From the NCBI RefSeq assembly GCF_030323865.1, contig NZ_CP066362.1:992001-1056000 (forward strand): a DNA stretch of 64,000 nt, in the 5' to 3' direction. This DNA comes from Pseudarthrobacter defluvii. Its GTDB lineage: Bacteria; Actinomycetota; Actinomycetes; Actinomycetales; Micrococcaceae. A model generated the notes under the pieces. The model was not told the DNA's origin. It searched no databases and saw nothing but the letters and a program-made list of their open reading frames with translations. Position numbers and translations under genes: made by a program. Of this stretch, positions 37,458 to 46,326 are shown one piece after another; positions within the stretch are counted from its first letter, which is position 1, and each line of letters opens with the position of its first letter.

Positions 37458-37775
37458 CTAGCCGTTGTCCGCGCCTCCTCCGTTGTCCTCCCACATGACG
37501 TCCAGGTTGTGGAAGGTCACTGGCCCGTCGCACAGTGCGGCCATCTTGGCAGCGAACTCCGAGGTTTCCGGCCGGCCGGAATTCTCCATGGCTGAGTCGA
37601 AGGAATCGAAGTCCACGATGGTGAAGTAGTGCCCCGGGTGGTCCCTGTCAGCGGTGGCGACGATGCGGCGGAAGGTGGGCGCGGTGCTTCCCTCGGTTCG
37701 TGAGGGGCGGCCCAGCTCTTCGATCTCCTTGATGCGGGAGGACGTGAATTCGATGATCTGCACAAACCCGGCCAT
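37458..37775 (-). CDS. Small ferredoxin-fold (ABM/Dabb-like) protein
   Basis: A 105-residue protein with the barrel-dimer pattern: FVQIIEFTSSRIKEIEELGR, then FRRIVATADRDHPGHYFTIV, FDSFDSAMENSGRPETSEFA and a final TFHNLDVMWED strand. AGGAG precedes the ATG (37784-37780 region). It is the first gene of a two-gene operon with Rph-like paralogue 2, so it may present or protect that enzyme's ligand. Function unproven. Confidence 0.7.
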   Translation of the reverse strand: MAGFVQIIEFTSSRIKEIEELGRPSRTEGSTAPTFRRIVATADRDHPGHYFTIVDFDSFDSAMENSGRPETSEFAAKMAALCDGPVTFHNLDVMWEDNGGGADNG

Positions 37776-37977
37776 GGCAACTCCTCGACGGCGGTGGACT
37801 GATGCGGGTCAGGCTAGCCTCGGCGGCGGGTGGGGGACAGGGGAGAAATGCCCTACTTTGGGCGCTGTCCACGGCGCGGCTCACGCCCGCCGGTCCCCGT
37901 TCGGCTGGTGGATGCCTGCTGGTCACCTTGGAGGCTTAGGTTGAACGCGCCGCCCTATTCCGCCGCCAAGGAGCACC

Positions 37978-39213
37978 ATGTCCACCAGACGCATTCTGAC
38001 CGCCGCCTTCACCGCCGCAGCTGCCGCCGCCAGCCTCACCGCCGGCCTCGCAGCGCCGGGGCACGCCGCACCCGGCAAAGGCCAGGCCGGGGATCTGCGG
38101 GTGGCAACCTACAACCTGTCGCTCAACCGGGCCCACGCGGGCGAACTGGAAACGGACCTTTCCACTCCGGACAATGCCCAAGCCCGCACCGTGGCCGAGG
38201 TCATCCAGCGGGCGAACCCGGATGTCATCCTGCTCAACGAGTTCGACTACGTGCCGGACAACAGGGCAGTGGACCTCTTCCGCAGCAACTACCTGGCGAA
38301 GGGGCAGAACGGTGCCGCTCCGGTCGACTATCCTTACGCCTTTGTGGCACCGTCCAATACGGGCGTTCCGTCCGGCTTTGACCTCAACAACGACGGGAAA
38401 GTGGGCGGCGGGGACGATGCCCTTGGCTTCGGTGCCTTCGAGGGACAGTACGGAATGGCCATCCTCTCGAAGCACCCCATCGACACGGAAAGCGTCAGGA
38501 CGTTCCGGAACTTCCTGTGGAAGGACATGCCCGGGGCACTGCTGCCGGACAACCCGGCCACACCGGAGCCGGCCGACTGGTACTCCAGGGAGGAACTTGA
38601 GGCGGTGCGCCTGTCCAGCAAGTCGCACTGGGACGTCCCGGTGACGGTGGGCGGCAAAACAGTGCACGTTCTGGCCTCGCACCCCACGCCGCCCACCTTC
38701 GACGGCCCCGAGGACCGGAACGGCCGCCGCAACCACGACGAAATCCGCTTCTGGGCTGACTATGTCACACCGGGCCAGGGGGACTACATCGTTGACGACA
38801 AGGGGCAGAAGCGCGGGCTGCGGCCCAGCGAACCGTTCGTCATCGTGGGGGACCAGAACGCGGACCCGTTCGACGGCGACTCCGTGGACTCGGCGATCAC
38901 GCAGCTCGTCGGCTCCAAACGCATCGTTGACCCGCTGCCCACCTCCGCCGGCGGACCGGAAGCGGCGGTGCTGCAGGGCGGGGCCAACGCCGGCCAGAAG
39001 GGTGACCCCCGGTACGACACGGCGGACTTCGCGGATTCCGCGCCGGGGAACCTGCGCACGGACTACGTGCTGCCGTCACGGGGGACGCAAGTGCTGGACG
39101 CCGGGGTGTTCTGGCCGTCCCAGGGGGATCCGCTGTCACGGCTGACCGGTGGTTACCCGTTCCCCAGCAGCGACCACCGTCTGGTGTGGGCGGACCTGCA
39201 GATGCGGGGGTAG
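37978..39213 (+). CDS. Secreted endonuclease/exonuclease/phosphatase-fold protein
   Basis: A 411-residue protein with a signal peptide ending near GHAA and an EEP (DNase I-like) domain. Catalytic elements are visible: VATYNLSLNR (Asn), ILLNEFDYVPDN (Glu), HVLASHPTPPTF (His), VIVGDQNADPFDGD (Asp-x-Asn) and the closing SSDHRLVW (Asp-His). It is probably an extracellular nuclease or phosphodiesterase. An insertion with DLNNDGKVGGGDD resembles a calcium-binding loop. AAGGAG precedes the ATG. Confidence 0.9.
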   Translation: MSTRRILTAAFTAAAAAASLTAGLAAPGHAAPGKGQAGDLRVATYNLSLNRAHAGELETDLSTPDNAQARTVAEVIQRANPDVILLNEFDYVPDNRAVDLFRSNYLAKGQNGAAPVDYPYAFVAPSNTGVPSGFDLNNDGKVGGGDDALGFGAFEGQYGMAILSKHPIDTESVRTFRNFLWKDMPGALLPDNPATPEPADWYSREELEAVRLSSKSHWDVPVTVGGKTVHVLASHPTPPTFDGPEDRNGRRNHDEIRFWADYVTPGQGDYIVDDKGQKRGLRPSEPFVIVGDQNADPFDGDSVDSAITQLVGSKRIVDPLPTSAGGPEAAVLQGGANAGQKGDPRYDTADFADSAPGNLRTDYVLPSRGTQVLDAGVFWPSQGDPLSRLTGGYPFPSSDHRLVWADLQMRG

Positions 39214-39221
39214 TCCCGGCT

Positions 39222-39389
39222 TCAGCGGTCGATGGTGACCTTCTGGCTGCGCTCCGCGTAGTACGAACGCAGGCCGTGCTTCACGCCCAGCCGAATGATC
39301 CAGTACAAGAACGCGGCGCCGATGGCGATCGGCACGATCAAAACTGCCGCGTTGAGCAGCATCCAACCAATATTCACAGTGTCCCCCAT
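39222..39389 (-). CDS. Small membrane protein (55 aa)
   Basis: A 55-residue protein with one transmembrane helix (WMLLNAAVLIVPIAIGAAFL) and a basic cytoplasmic tail. ATG 39389 has GGGA 9 nt upstream; a GTG four codons later also has a GGGGGA, so the start is uncertain. Function unknown. Confidence 0.55.
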   Translation of the reverse strand: MGDTVNIGWMLLNAAVLIVPIAIGAAFLYWIIRLGVKHGLRSYYAERSQKVTIDR

Positions 39390-39427
39390 GTGAGTTTTTC
39401 CCAGCCTCTCACGAAAGAAGGGCATGG

Positions 39428-39461
39428 CGAAGGCTCCGTCCCCGGGGGGACGGAGCCTTCG
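39428..39461. terminator. 16-bp perfect hairpin terminator
   Basis: CGAAGGCTCCGTCCCC (39428-39443) pairs with its exact complement (39446-39461). It lies just downstream of the oxidoreductase gene (-), separating it from the small membrane protein gene. The loop is only 2 nt nominally, so the inner G/C pairs probably open. Confidence 0.75.
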
Positions 39462-39478
39462 GTCAAGCAGTTAGCGGG

Positions 39479-40408
39479 TCAGGAGTCCTGGTCCACTGAG
39501 ATCACGATCTTGCCGCGGGTATGGCCCTCCATGTTTGACCGGAAGGCATCGGCGGCCTTGTCCAGCGGGAAGACCTCGGCAACCTCAACGCGGAGCTTGC
39601 CGCTGTCCGCCAGGTCGGCCAGTTCCTGCAGGTCGGAACCTACGGGGGTGACCCACATCCACTGGCCGCCGTGCTCTTCCACGTCGCTGTCGGCGATGGA
39701 GGCGTGCCGGCCGCCGTCGGCCAGGACCGCCAGGGTGGCTTCAAGGTTTCCGCCCACGAAGTCCGCCACCACCTCTACACCGTCGGGGCGCAGGGCGCGT
39801 ACGCGGTCTGCGAGTCCGTCTCCGTAGGTGACGGGCTCAGCGCCCAGGGAGCGGAGGAACTCGTGGTTCTTCTCCGATGCGGTGGCGATGACCTTGGCGC
39901 CCAAGGCGACTGCGATTTGGATGCCCAGTGAACCCACACCGCCGGCTCCGCCGTGGATCAGCACGGTCTCGCCGGACTTCAGACCCAGCCGGTTGAGCAC
40001 CTGGTAGGCAGTAAGTCCGGCCAGCGGCAGGCCGGCCGATTCGTTCCAATCAAGTGAGGCGGGCTTCTTGGCCACCACGCGCTCCGGCAGCGCGATGTAC
40101 TCGGCGAAGCTGCCGCCGTGGACGTAGTCTTTGCGCCCGTAGGCGATGACCTCGTCGCCGGGCTGGAACTGGCGGGAGTCGATGCCGACAGACTCCACAA
40201 CGCCTGCCACGTCCCAGCCGGGGATTGCGGGGAATTGCAGGTCCATCACCTGGTCCAGGCCGCCGGCCATGATCTTCCAGTCCACCGGGTTTACCGCGGC
40301 TGCCCTGACCTTGACCAGGACCATCCCGGGCCCGACCTTAGGCATCGGCTGGTCGCCGTACTCGAGGACGTCAGGGTTTCCGTATTCGCTGTAAGTGATT
40401 GCCTTCAT
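39479..40408 (-). CDS. NADP-dependent quinone-oxidoreductase-like MDR enzyme
   Basis: A 309-residue medium-chain dehydrogenase/reductase without the zinc ligands of alcohol dehydrogenase. It has VRAAAVNPVDWKIMAGG and PGWDVAGVVESVG in the GroES-like domain, and the cofactor motif LIHGGAGGVGSLGIQIAVAL near residue 150. It probably reduces quinones or enones with NADPH. A strong hairpin follows the gene. Confidence 0.9.
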   Translation of the reverse strand: MKAITYSEYGNPDVLEYGDQPMPKVGPGMVLVKVRAAAVNPVDWKIMAGGLDQVMDLQFPAIPGWDVAGVVESVGIDSRQFQPGDEVIAYGRKDYVHGGSFAEYIALPERVVAKKPASLDWNESAGLPLAGLTAYQVLNRLGLKSGETVLIHGGAGGVGSLGIQIAVALGAKVIATASEKNHEFLRSLGAEPVTYGDGLADRVRALRPDGVEVVADFVGGNLEATLAVLADGGRHASIADSDVEEHGGQWMWVTPVGSDLQELADLADSGKLRVEVAEVFPLDKAADAFRSNMEGHTRGKIVISVDQDS

Positions 40409-40499
40409 GACTGCGACAACCAGTTGGCTTGGCCGGGCTATTCCGGATCGAGCGGGGAAGTGGCATATCGCACGCCGGGCCTGGCAGGGGTTCAGGCCC

Positions 40500-40511
40500 T
40501 AGACTCGGACC
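40500..40511 (+). promoter_or_regulatory. Putative -10 box of lipoprotein gene
   Basis: TAGACT (40500-40505) followed by 6 nt and the ATG at 40512; no ribosome binding site. A clean example of the leaderless arrangement in this window. Confidence 0.5.
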
Positions 40512-41354
40512 ATGTCAGCTTTTGGGGGAAAGCCGGGCCGGCGCCGGGGCGCCGTTCTTGCAGGTGCGGTTGCGGTATTGGTCCTTGCCGGGTGTGAATA
40601 CACGGGCCCGGACGAACGTGGGCCGTCGCCGACCGCCACCGTAACGCCACAGCAGCGCTCCTTTGAGGAGAACATGGCGGAGGTGGCACGGCTCCTCGGT
40701 GCCCCGCCAACTGACCCAGGCATGCCATCGGAAGCGGAACCGGTGGGAAAGTTGTTCCTGGTACTGGCGCCGGGGGACTACATGGTCACCGGTGCGTGCG
40801 CGGGGGTCTATGGTGCCAAGCTCACCATTGTGCGGGACGACGGCGTCCCGGAGGCTTCCGAATTCAGGTGCAGTTCCGCGCTGGACCGGTTCTTCAGGCA
40901 CGACGGCGGGCCGGTCACCATCAGCGCCATCCCCCGCACCGGGAAACCGTCCGCCACCGGCGTCAGGATCCAGCCCAACCCGGACCCGAGGCTCTCGGAA
41001 CTTGAGGACTTGTCGGAGTGGTCAGGCCAGCTGCTCCAGCCGCCGGAACGGGGTGAGCTGCGCGGCACGAACATTGCAAACGGAACCACTAAGGGCACGC
41101 TTATGGCGGAGCCGGGCCGGTACAACCTGGACTTCGTCTGCGCGGGAGCCTCCTTTGCCCAGCTGTCCTTAGCGACGTCGGCTGGCGCTGAGGTCCTGGC
41201 CCCGGTCCGGGTGCCGTGCGATGGGCGTCCGGTCAGGACTCCTCTGTCGCTGCCCACCAAGGGAGCAGACATCAGCTTCAGCCCGCTCGAAAGAACAGAC
41301 ACCAGGTTCACTTTCCGGCTTGTCCCGGCCGGAGACGCTGCGCCGGCCGGATAG
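40512..41354 (+). CDS. Putative lipoprotein
   Basis: A 280-residue exported protein. A basic N-terminus (GKPGRRR) and hydrophobic core lead to the lipobox LVLAGC (Cys28), followed by an acidic, proline-rich linker. Two beta-type modules follow, each with a pair of cysteines (GACAGVYGAKLTIVRDD / FRCSS; LDFVCAGASFAQLSL / VPCDG), suggesting a duplicated extracellular domain. Function unknown. Confidence 0.75.
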   Translation: MSAFGGKPGRRRGAVLAGAVAVLVLAGCEYTGPDERGPSPTATVTPQQRSFEENMAEVARLLGAPPTDPGMPSEAEPVGKLFLVLAPGDYMVTGACAGVYGAKLTIVRDDGVPEASEFRCSSALDRFFRHDGGPVTISAIPRTGKPSATGVRIQPNPDPRLSELEDLSEWSGQLLQPPERGELRGTNIANGTTKGTLMAEPGRYNLDFVCAGASFAQLSLATSAGAEVLAPVRVPCDGRPVRTPLSLPTKGADISFSPLERTDTRFTFRLVPAGDAAPAG

Positions 41355-41393
41355 ATGCGCCGCCGGCGGGGCGAGTGCAGACTGGGCTGGCTC

Positions 41394-42143
41394 CTATGCC
41401 GGGCTTGTGGCTTCGAGCCACTCCCGGAAGTTTTGGCGTCCGACGGCGGAGCCCGCCGCCGGGATAAGGTTACCGTTGCGCATTGCCTTGCCCATGGGGC
41501 CGGGGAGGCGCAGCTGGACAATCCGCTTCTTCTGCCCCGTCTTCGCCAGATAGGCCGCGACCAGATCCTTAAGGTGTTCAGCCTGCGGGCCACCGAGGTC
41601 CGGTAGCCGTCCCTTCGGCCCCGCTTCAGCCGCGTCGACCAGGGCGGCGGCCACCTCCTCTGCCGCGACCGGTTGGGTGCGCATCTGGGGCACGAACACC
41701 AGCGGCCCCAGAGAGGCGGTCTTGATGGACATTGGCACGAATTCGTGGAACTGGGTGGACCGGAGGATGCTCCAGGGGATGCCGCCGTGCCGGACTTCGG
41801 CTTCCTGCGCCAGCTTCCCGGCGTATAGTCCGGAATTGGCGTTGTCAATGCCAACGATGGACAGCGCCACATGGTGCTTCACACCGGCCTTTGTCTCCGC
41901 CGCCAGCAGGTTCTGGGTGGCGTTGGTGAAGTAGTCCACGGCTTTTTTGGTGGACAGGGTCTGGATGCCGGTGACATCAATGACCGTTTCCACATTCTGC
42001 AGCGCCTGGTCCAGGCCGCGCTCGGTGACCAGGTCCACCCCTTCGCTGCGGCTGAGGCTGGCCACCTGGTGCCCTCGCCCCTTGGCGACGGCCACAACTT
42101 GTCGGCCAACGGTACCGGTTCCCCCTGCAACGGCAATCCTCAT
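41394..42143 (-). CDS. NAD(P)-binding NmrA/SDR-like protein
   Basis: A 249-residue atypical short-chain dehydrogenase with N-terminal RIAVAGGTGTVGRQVVAVAK (Rossmann GGTGTVG), VIDVTGIQTLS and HVALSIVGIDNANSGLYAGK, the last resembling the atypical YxxxK pattern. Probably a NAD(P)H-binding redox or sensor protein. The ATG at 42143 follows TAGGAT by 7 nt; two in-frame ATGs upstream have no signal. Confidence 0.82.
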   Translation of the reverse strand: MRIAVAGGTGTVGRQVVAVAKGRGHQVASLSRSEGVDLVTERGLDQALQNVETVIDVTGIQTLSTKKAVDYFTNATQNLLAAETKAGVKHHVALSIVGIDNANSGLYAGKLAQEAEVRHGGIPWSILRSTQFHEFVPMSIKTASLGPLVFVPQMRTQPVAAEEVAAALVDAAEAGPKGRLPDLGGPQAEHLKDLVAAYLAKTGQKKRIVQLRLPGPMGKAMRNGNLIPAAGSAVGRQNFREWLEATSPA

Positions 42144-42183
42144 GGAGGACATCCTAAGCCGGTTCCCGTAGGAGTCAGGCACT

Positions 42184-42669
42184 TTGGCAAGCGGGCCGCC
42201 GCTGTAATTTAGGACGGAGTCCGGCAGGCGCGGATCAGTTGGTCAGTGAGTCGATGGCCTTGGAAGCAACCTGCATGCTTTCCCAGCCGCGACGGGCAGC
42301 CATTGCAGACCGCGCAGTCGAGGTGTCGCTGGAAACGGTGGAGCGGATGCGGGAATCGTTTCCGATGTGGCGGCGGCTGTAGGAGCCGTCGTCAGTCCCG
42401 TCCCGATAAGGAAGACACAACTGCCTGCATCGGATTACTGGGCGCTGGAACCACTATCTTAATGCGGGGTTTCCCTCTCCGGACGATAAGGCATTCCAGC
42501 TTGTTGATCGGAGTATCTCGGCACCTCCACTTGTCCACCAGTTCTTATGGGTGTGGAAGCAGTCGGCACATTAAGGCAAGTACGCAGAGGCGGACTCATC
42601 ATGAATTTGCGAATAGCTAGGCCCCGGCCACCTCAAGGTATAGGCTCAGCCTGAGCCATTGGAGGGGCA
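42184..42669. other. 486-bp gap at start of accessory patch
   Basis: No clear full gene. A short minus-strand ORF at 42235-42420 (61 codons, ending ARRGWESMQVASKAIDSLTN) has protein-like composition and may be the tail of a lost gene. The right half is A/T-richer than the neighbouring chromosome. GGAGGGG at 42660-42666 is the ribosome binding site of the next gene. Confidence 0.4.
42235..42420 (-). pseudogene. Possible small gene or gene tail
   Basis: A 61-codon reading frame whose last 40 residues (HIGNDSRIRSTVSSDTSTAR and onward) look like a helical protein end. The first 12 residues do not, and no start signal is seen. It may be the C-terminal remnant of a gene truncated at the accessory-patch junction. 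Confidence 0.25.
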
Positions 42670-43347
42670 ATGAGTAGTGATAAGTCCAAGTTTCGGCAAG
42701 TGCTGGTTGACGTTGCGCAGTACGACAAGGACGGAAATTTCATACCCCTTGACTCTTTAAGCTCGGGTGGGGCTCGGAACGCTGACGGTTCCCTTATCAC
42801 CCAATACCGCAATCCTAGGCTTGTAGAGCCAGCAAACGAACCCGAGGCCGATCGCGAGTTCGACGAGTGGCTGAACCGCGAACATGAGGCAAGGCTCAGG
42901 CGCCAAGAAGAGGCCGAGGAGCTGCGTCACAAGGAATACGCCGAAATTGCCAATCTTGTCGTCGACAATCTTGTAATACCCTTCGCCCAGAACGTCGTCA
43001 TCCCGCAGGCGAAGGAGCTGTGGCGTAGCAAGGTACTTCCCGGAGGCAAACAGCTCGTGCGGCGCTGGCATCGCACGAAGAGGGGCCAGCTCGAGGTCCC
43101 GCTCGTTACGGAAGATGCGACGCAGCTTGCGGCGGAGACAAGGACGCCATTGGGAACCGGGCCCAGCACCGACCAAAACGCTGGATCAGCGGATGTCCAA
43201 AGCGGCGGCGAAGACGTCCCGTTGGTCGGCGTCATAGTGACGGACGGATGCTGGAGGCTCGATCCGCCCACGGACTCAGTGGCTTATGACGTAACAGCGA
43301 CGATAGTTGACGGGCATCCGGCCGGCAGTCGTAAACGATGTCAGTGA
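42670..43347 (+). CDS. Hypothetical protein, accessory
   Basis: A 225-residue protein without recognised domains: a polar N-terminus (FRQVLVDVAQYDKDGNFIPL), a strongly charged helix (residues about 60-95, DEWLNREHEARLRRQEEAEE) likely to be coiled coil, then LVVDNLVIPFAQNVVIPQAK and a basic segment. GGAGGGG is placed perfectly before the ATG. A/T content and codon use differ from the chromosome to the left, suggesting transfer. Confidence 0.6.
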   Translation: MSSDKSKFRQVLVDVAQYDKDGNFIPLDSLSSGGARNADGSLITQYRNPRLVEPANEPEADREFDEWLNREHEARLRRQEEAEELRHKEYAEIANLVVDNLVIPFAQNVVIPQAKELWRSKVLPGGKQLVRRWHRTKRGQLEVPLVTEDATQLAAETRTPLGTGPSTDQNAGSADVQSGGEDVPLVGVIVTDGCWRLDPPTDSVAYDVTATIVDGHPAGSRKRCQ

Positions 43348-43498
43348 TGCTAGTCGGTGCTGGATACAGTCTTGGACAAATCGACCCACAGAAACTGTCC
43401 TCCGTCCCCTGGGATACGAGACCTCTCCCGGCCAGAGGTAGGCGCTTTGTTTCTCTGGAATAAGGGAGGCGGTCCGTCGTCTGACCTCATGTGCATTG

Positions 43499-44059
43499 TC
43501 AGGTGCGATCGGACCCAGGTTCTACCGAGGGGTCTGATCGGGCCGCGTCGAATCTTGCGACAAACTCCGCACGAGTGTTTCCGAGAGGAAAAGGAATGGG
43601 TCTGTCGTGCAGTAGGGGAAGGCCGGCCTCAACCAAGGGGACAGAAAGTAGTGGAAATAGATCTGTCTTTACGATAACCACGCCAGCCGGGTCGAGTTGC
43701 CTTGTTCGGGCAACGCAATCTACAACGGAATCTCTCAGCAATCGGCGCTTCTCGGCCGTCCCTAGCCTATTGACCGGGTGAGAAGCGAGGTCAATGAGAT
43801 AGAAACCGTCATCACGGAGACGTTCCAACCATGGACGCTTACCGCTATGTTTCAAGACGTCGTTCGTAGTCCCGTACATCGCGGCAACCACTCCGCGGAA
43901 CAAATTGTCTGGACCAAGCCGGTCGGATCGATAGAAAAAGTTGCGATTCACAGCATTGCCACCATCAGCTGGGGCGCTTTCAGCGATCATCAACAAGTTC
44001 ACCCGCTCCGGCTTCCACTGCTTCCGAAGTTTGGAGTACCAGGGCTCTTCCTCTTCCAC
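43499..44059 (-). CDS. Uracil-DNA-glycosylase-like protein
   Basis: A 186-residue protein that resembles the UDG fold: an N-terminal VNLLMIAESAPADGGNAVNR (residues 20-39, where UDGs have LLIGEAPG), a mid-protein DLASHPVNR, and a C-terminal PLLHDRPIPFPLGNTRAEFV in the place of the H-x-S/P-P loop. Catalytic identity is not proven. The GTG start has GAGGAGG 5 nt upstream. It lies in the accessory patch between the unknown gene and the ThDP enzyme. Confidence 0.5.
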   Translation of the reverse strand: MEEEEPWYSKLRKQWKPERVNLLMIAESAPADGGNAVNRNFFYRSDRLGPDNLFRGVVAAMYGTTNDVLKHSGKRPWLERLRDDGFYLIDLASHPVNRLGTAEKRRLLRDSVVDCVARTRQLDPAGVVIVKTDLFPLLSVPLVEAGLPLLHDRPIPFPLGNTRAEFVARFDAARSDPSVEPGSDRT

Positions 44060-44142
44060 GCGTCCTCCTCATCAAGTCGGCTGGCAAACTCTCAAACTTC
44101 GCTTGGCTCAATCAGGATGTCATCGAACTTTGGGCCAGTCGA

Positions 44143-45800
44143 CTAACCCGCTACAGCTGCCTTCGCTGCGTGCGAGGCCGCCATCCACTCGGTAAGCCAG
44201 GGCGCCCGGACGCTGGACGTGATCCGGCAGTCTGCGACGAAAGTCCCACGAGCGCCGGCGTTGATCCACTCCTGCAGCGCTGACAGGTCATCCAGCGAGC
44301 GGATGACCGCAGATTCGGCACCCAAAGCCCGGGCAACGCCGCTGAAGTCCACCTCGGGAATCAGCATCGGCTTCTCGGTCAGACCCTGCGAGCCGTACTG
44401 GTGGATCTCGGCCCCGTACGCGGCGTCGTTGTAGATCACCACGATCGCGCTGCGTGCGGCGCCGATCAGCGATTCGAGGTCGGACAGGCCCATCAGGAAC
44501 CCCCCGTCGCCGGAGGCCAACACCAGGGTGCGGTCGTCCTCCACCGCACGGGCCGCCCCGACGGCGCTGGCAAGGCCCAGACCGATGGTCTGGTACGCGG
44601 TGCCCACCATCACCAGGTCCTGCGGCCGCGGGATGTTCCAGTACATGGGCGCCCACCCGATGAAGTGGCCGCCGTCCTGGACCACCGTGCGGCGCTCCGG
44701 CAGCACGGCGTCGAGCGCCGAGGCGAGGGTGCGCGGGTCCAGCCGGCCGTCCACGGTTTCCGCGGATCCCGGCTCATGCCCGGGTCCGGCGGCCAGACGC
44801 TTGCGGGCTTCCGCGCGCCAGGCTTTCGCGCGGGCCGAGTCCTTAAGCAGGGAAAGTAGCCGCGTAGCGGCAGCCTTCGAATCCGCTTGAACAAACACAT
44901 CCACCCGTGGATTGGTCGGCTCCACCGCAGTATCAATCTGGATGACAGTGGCATCCGCGCCGAGCAGGTGCCGAACCGCATGGTGAACGGGCTCAGGCTC
45001 GCCCCGGCGACCAGGACCACGTCGGCCTCGCTCATGAGCGCGGCCGCGGTGTCGGTGCCGAAACCGCCGGCCACGCCCAGGTACCCCTCGCCATTGAGGA
45101 GGTTGAGCGCGAGGGCGGTTCCGGCGGTCAGTGCGCCGAGCCGGTCGGCGAGTTCGCGGAGCTCCGGCCCGGCACCGGCGAGGTGCGCACCCCGGCCGGC
45201 CAAAATCAGCGGCCGCCTGGCCCCGGCGAGGAGGCGGGCGGCCCGCGCAAGGTCCGTGCCGCCGTCGTCCGTCACCTCCAAAGCCGTCGGCTCCGGAAGC
45301 TCTTCGTCCGCAGCCTCGAGCTCGGCGAGGTCGTAGGGGATGGCAAGCACGACGGCGGTGCGCCGGGTGAGTGCGTACTCCACCGCCTGCCGGGTGACGG
45401 CGCCCGCGGCGTCGCGGGTGACGGTGAAGGTGGCCGCGCCGAGGCCGGCGGCGATGGCGGCCTGGTCCACGTCCCAGGGCCGGGCGCCGCTGGTGGGGGC
45501 GTCGCCGGTGACCAGCACGACGGGGATCTGCGCCTGGACGGCCTCGGCCAGGGCGGTGAGCGCGTTGGTGTAGCCGGGGCCGTAGGTGGTGGTGCCCGCG
45601 GCGAGCCGTCCCGAGGTCCGGTAGTAGGCGTCCGCGGCGGCGATGGCGGCGCCCTCATGCCGGACAGGGGTGAAGCGCAGGCCCCGCTGCTCCGCGGCGT
45701 CCAGGAAGTAGACGTTGCCGTTGCCCATTACACCGAAGACGTCGCTGACATAGCTGCTGAGAACCTCTGCCACGCGGCCCGAGACGGTAAGTGAAGTCAT
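44143..45800 (-). pseudogene. ThDP-dependent acetolactate-synthase-like enzyme, frameshifted
   Basis: Two adjoining frames together give about 552 residues of a thiamine-diphosphate enzyme. The N-terminal PYR domain has VFGVMGNGNVYFLDAA and RHEGAAIAAADAYYRTSG (catalytic Glu), the middle domain ILAGRGAHLAGAGPELRELA, and the C-terminal PP domain LVLASGDGGFLMGLSDLESL with the GDG...N metal motif (NDAAYGAE). The frame breaks near 44971, where one G is missing (plus strand CAGGTGCCGAACC; CAGGTGGCCGAACC would restore HLLGADATVIQID). Both parts look otherwise intact, so recent mutation or sequencing error are equally possible. It is close to amino-acid genes, suggesting 2-oxoacid chemistry. Confidence 0.85.
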
Positions 45801-45861
45801 GCAGGAATCCTGTGACGCAGACCTCAGATCAGCAAGAGCCGGATTTGCGAGTGGGATTTTT

Positions 45862-45894
45862 GGCAGCATTTTGCCTTGTGGAGTGCAAATTTGC
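45862..45894. promoter_or_regulatory. Two small palindromes upstream of the ThDP gene
   Basis: GGCAGCATTTTGCC (GGCA/TGCC arms, 45862-45875) and the perfect palindrome GCAAATTTGC (45885-45894) lie 62-94 bp upstream of the ThDP enzyme start. A/T-centred palindromes of this size fit Lrp/AsnC-type operators, and an AsnC gene is nearby, but binding is inferred only. Confidence 0.35.
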
Positions 45895-46037
45895 CCAGTT
45901 TCGTCGGAGGCACCGCTACCGCTGCACGCTTCAGGAGCCGGGACGCGGCTGTTTTCACTTCGCAGCCCGGATCAGATTCAACTGCGCGCACTAGCATGCA
46001 AGTATCAGATGAGTCGTGCCGGATACATGAGTGGGGA

Positions 46038-46256
46038 ATGGATCGTATGGACGGGTACATGGCTTTGATACTCCTGGGCGTGCCGCTTGCTCTTGTGCTT
46101 GGCGTCGCGTGGAGAAGCATCCTCCAAGACAGGCGGGCAAAGGAAAAGCCGCCTGCGCACAGGGGAACGTTCCAGTCCCAGCGTGGCAGGGTCTACAGGG
46201 AAGGCGGAACCTACCGCAACGCTAGCCCTAGCGACGGAAGCGGAGGCGTCCTCTAA
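46038..46256 (+). CDS. Small single-TM protein (72 aa)
   Basis: A 72-residue protein with an N-terminal TM helix (YMALILLGVPLALVLGVAW) followed by a basic tail (QDRRAKEKPPAHRGTFQSQR) and a glycine/serine-rich end. The ATG at 46038 was chosen because the hydrophobic segment follows directly; the ribosome binding site is weak. Function unknown. Confidence 0.45.
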   Translation: MDRMDGYMALILLGVPLALVLGVAWRSILQDRRAKEKPPAHRGTFQSQRGRVYREGGTYRNASPSDGSGGVL

Positions 46257-46326
46257 TTCGGGACGTGAAGGCGTGCGCATCGGGCCCATGATGCTTACGC
46301 CCTGGGGGCACTTCGCACCGCATGCA

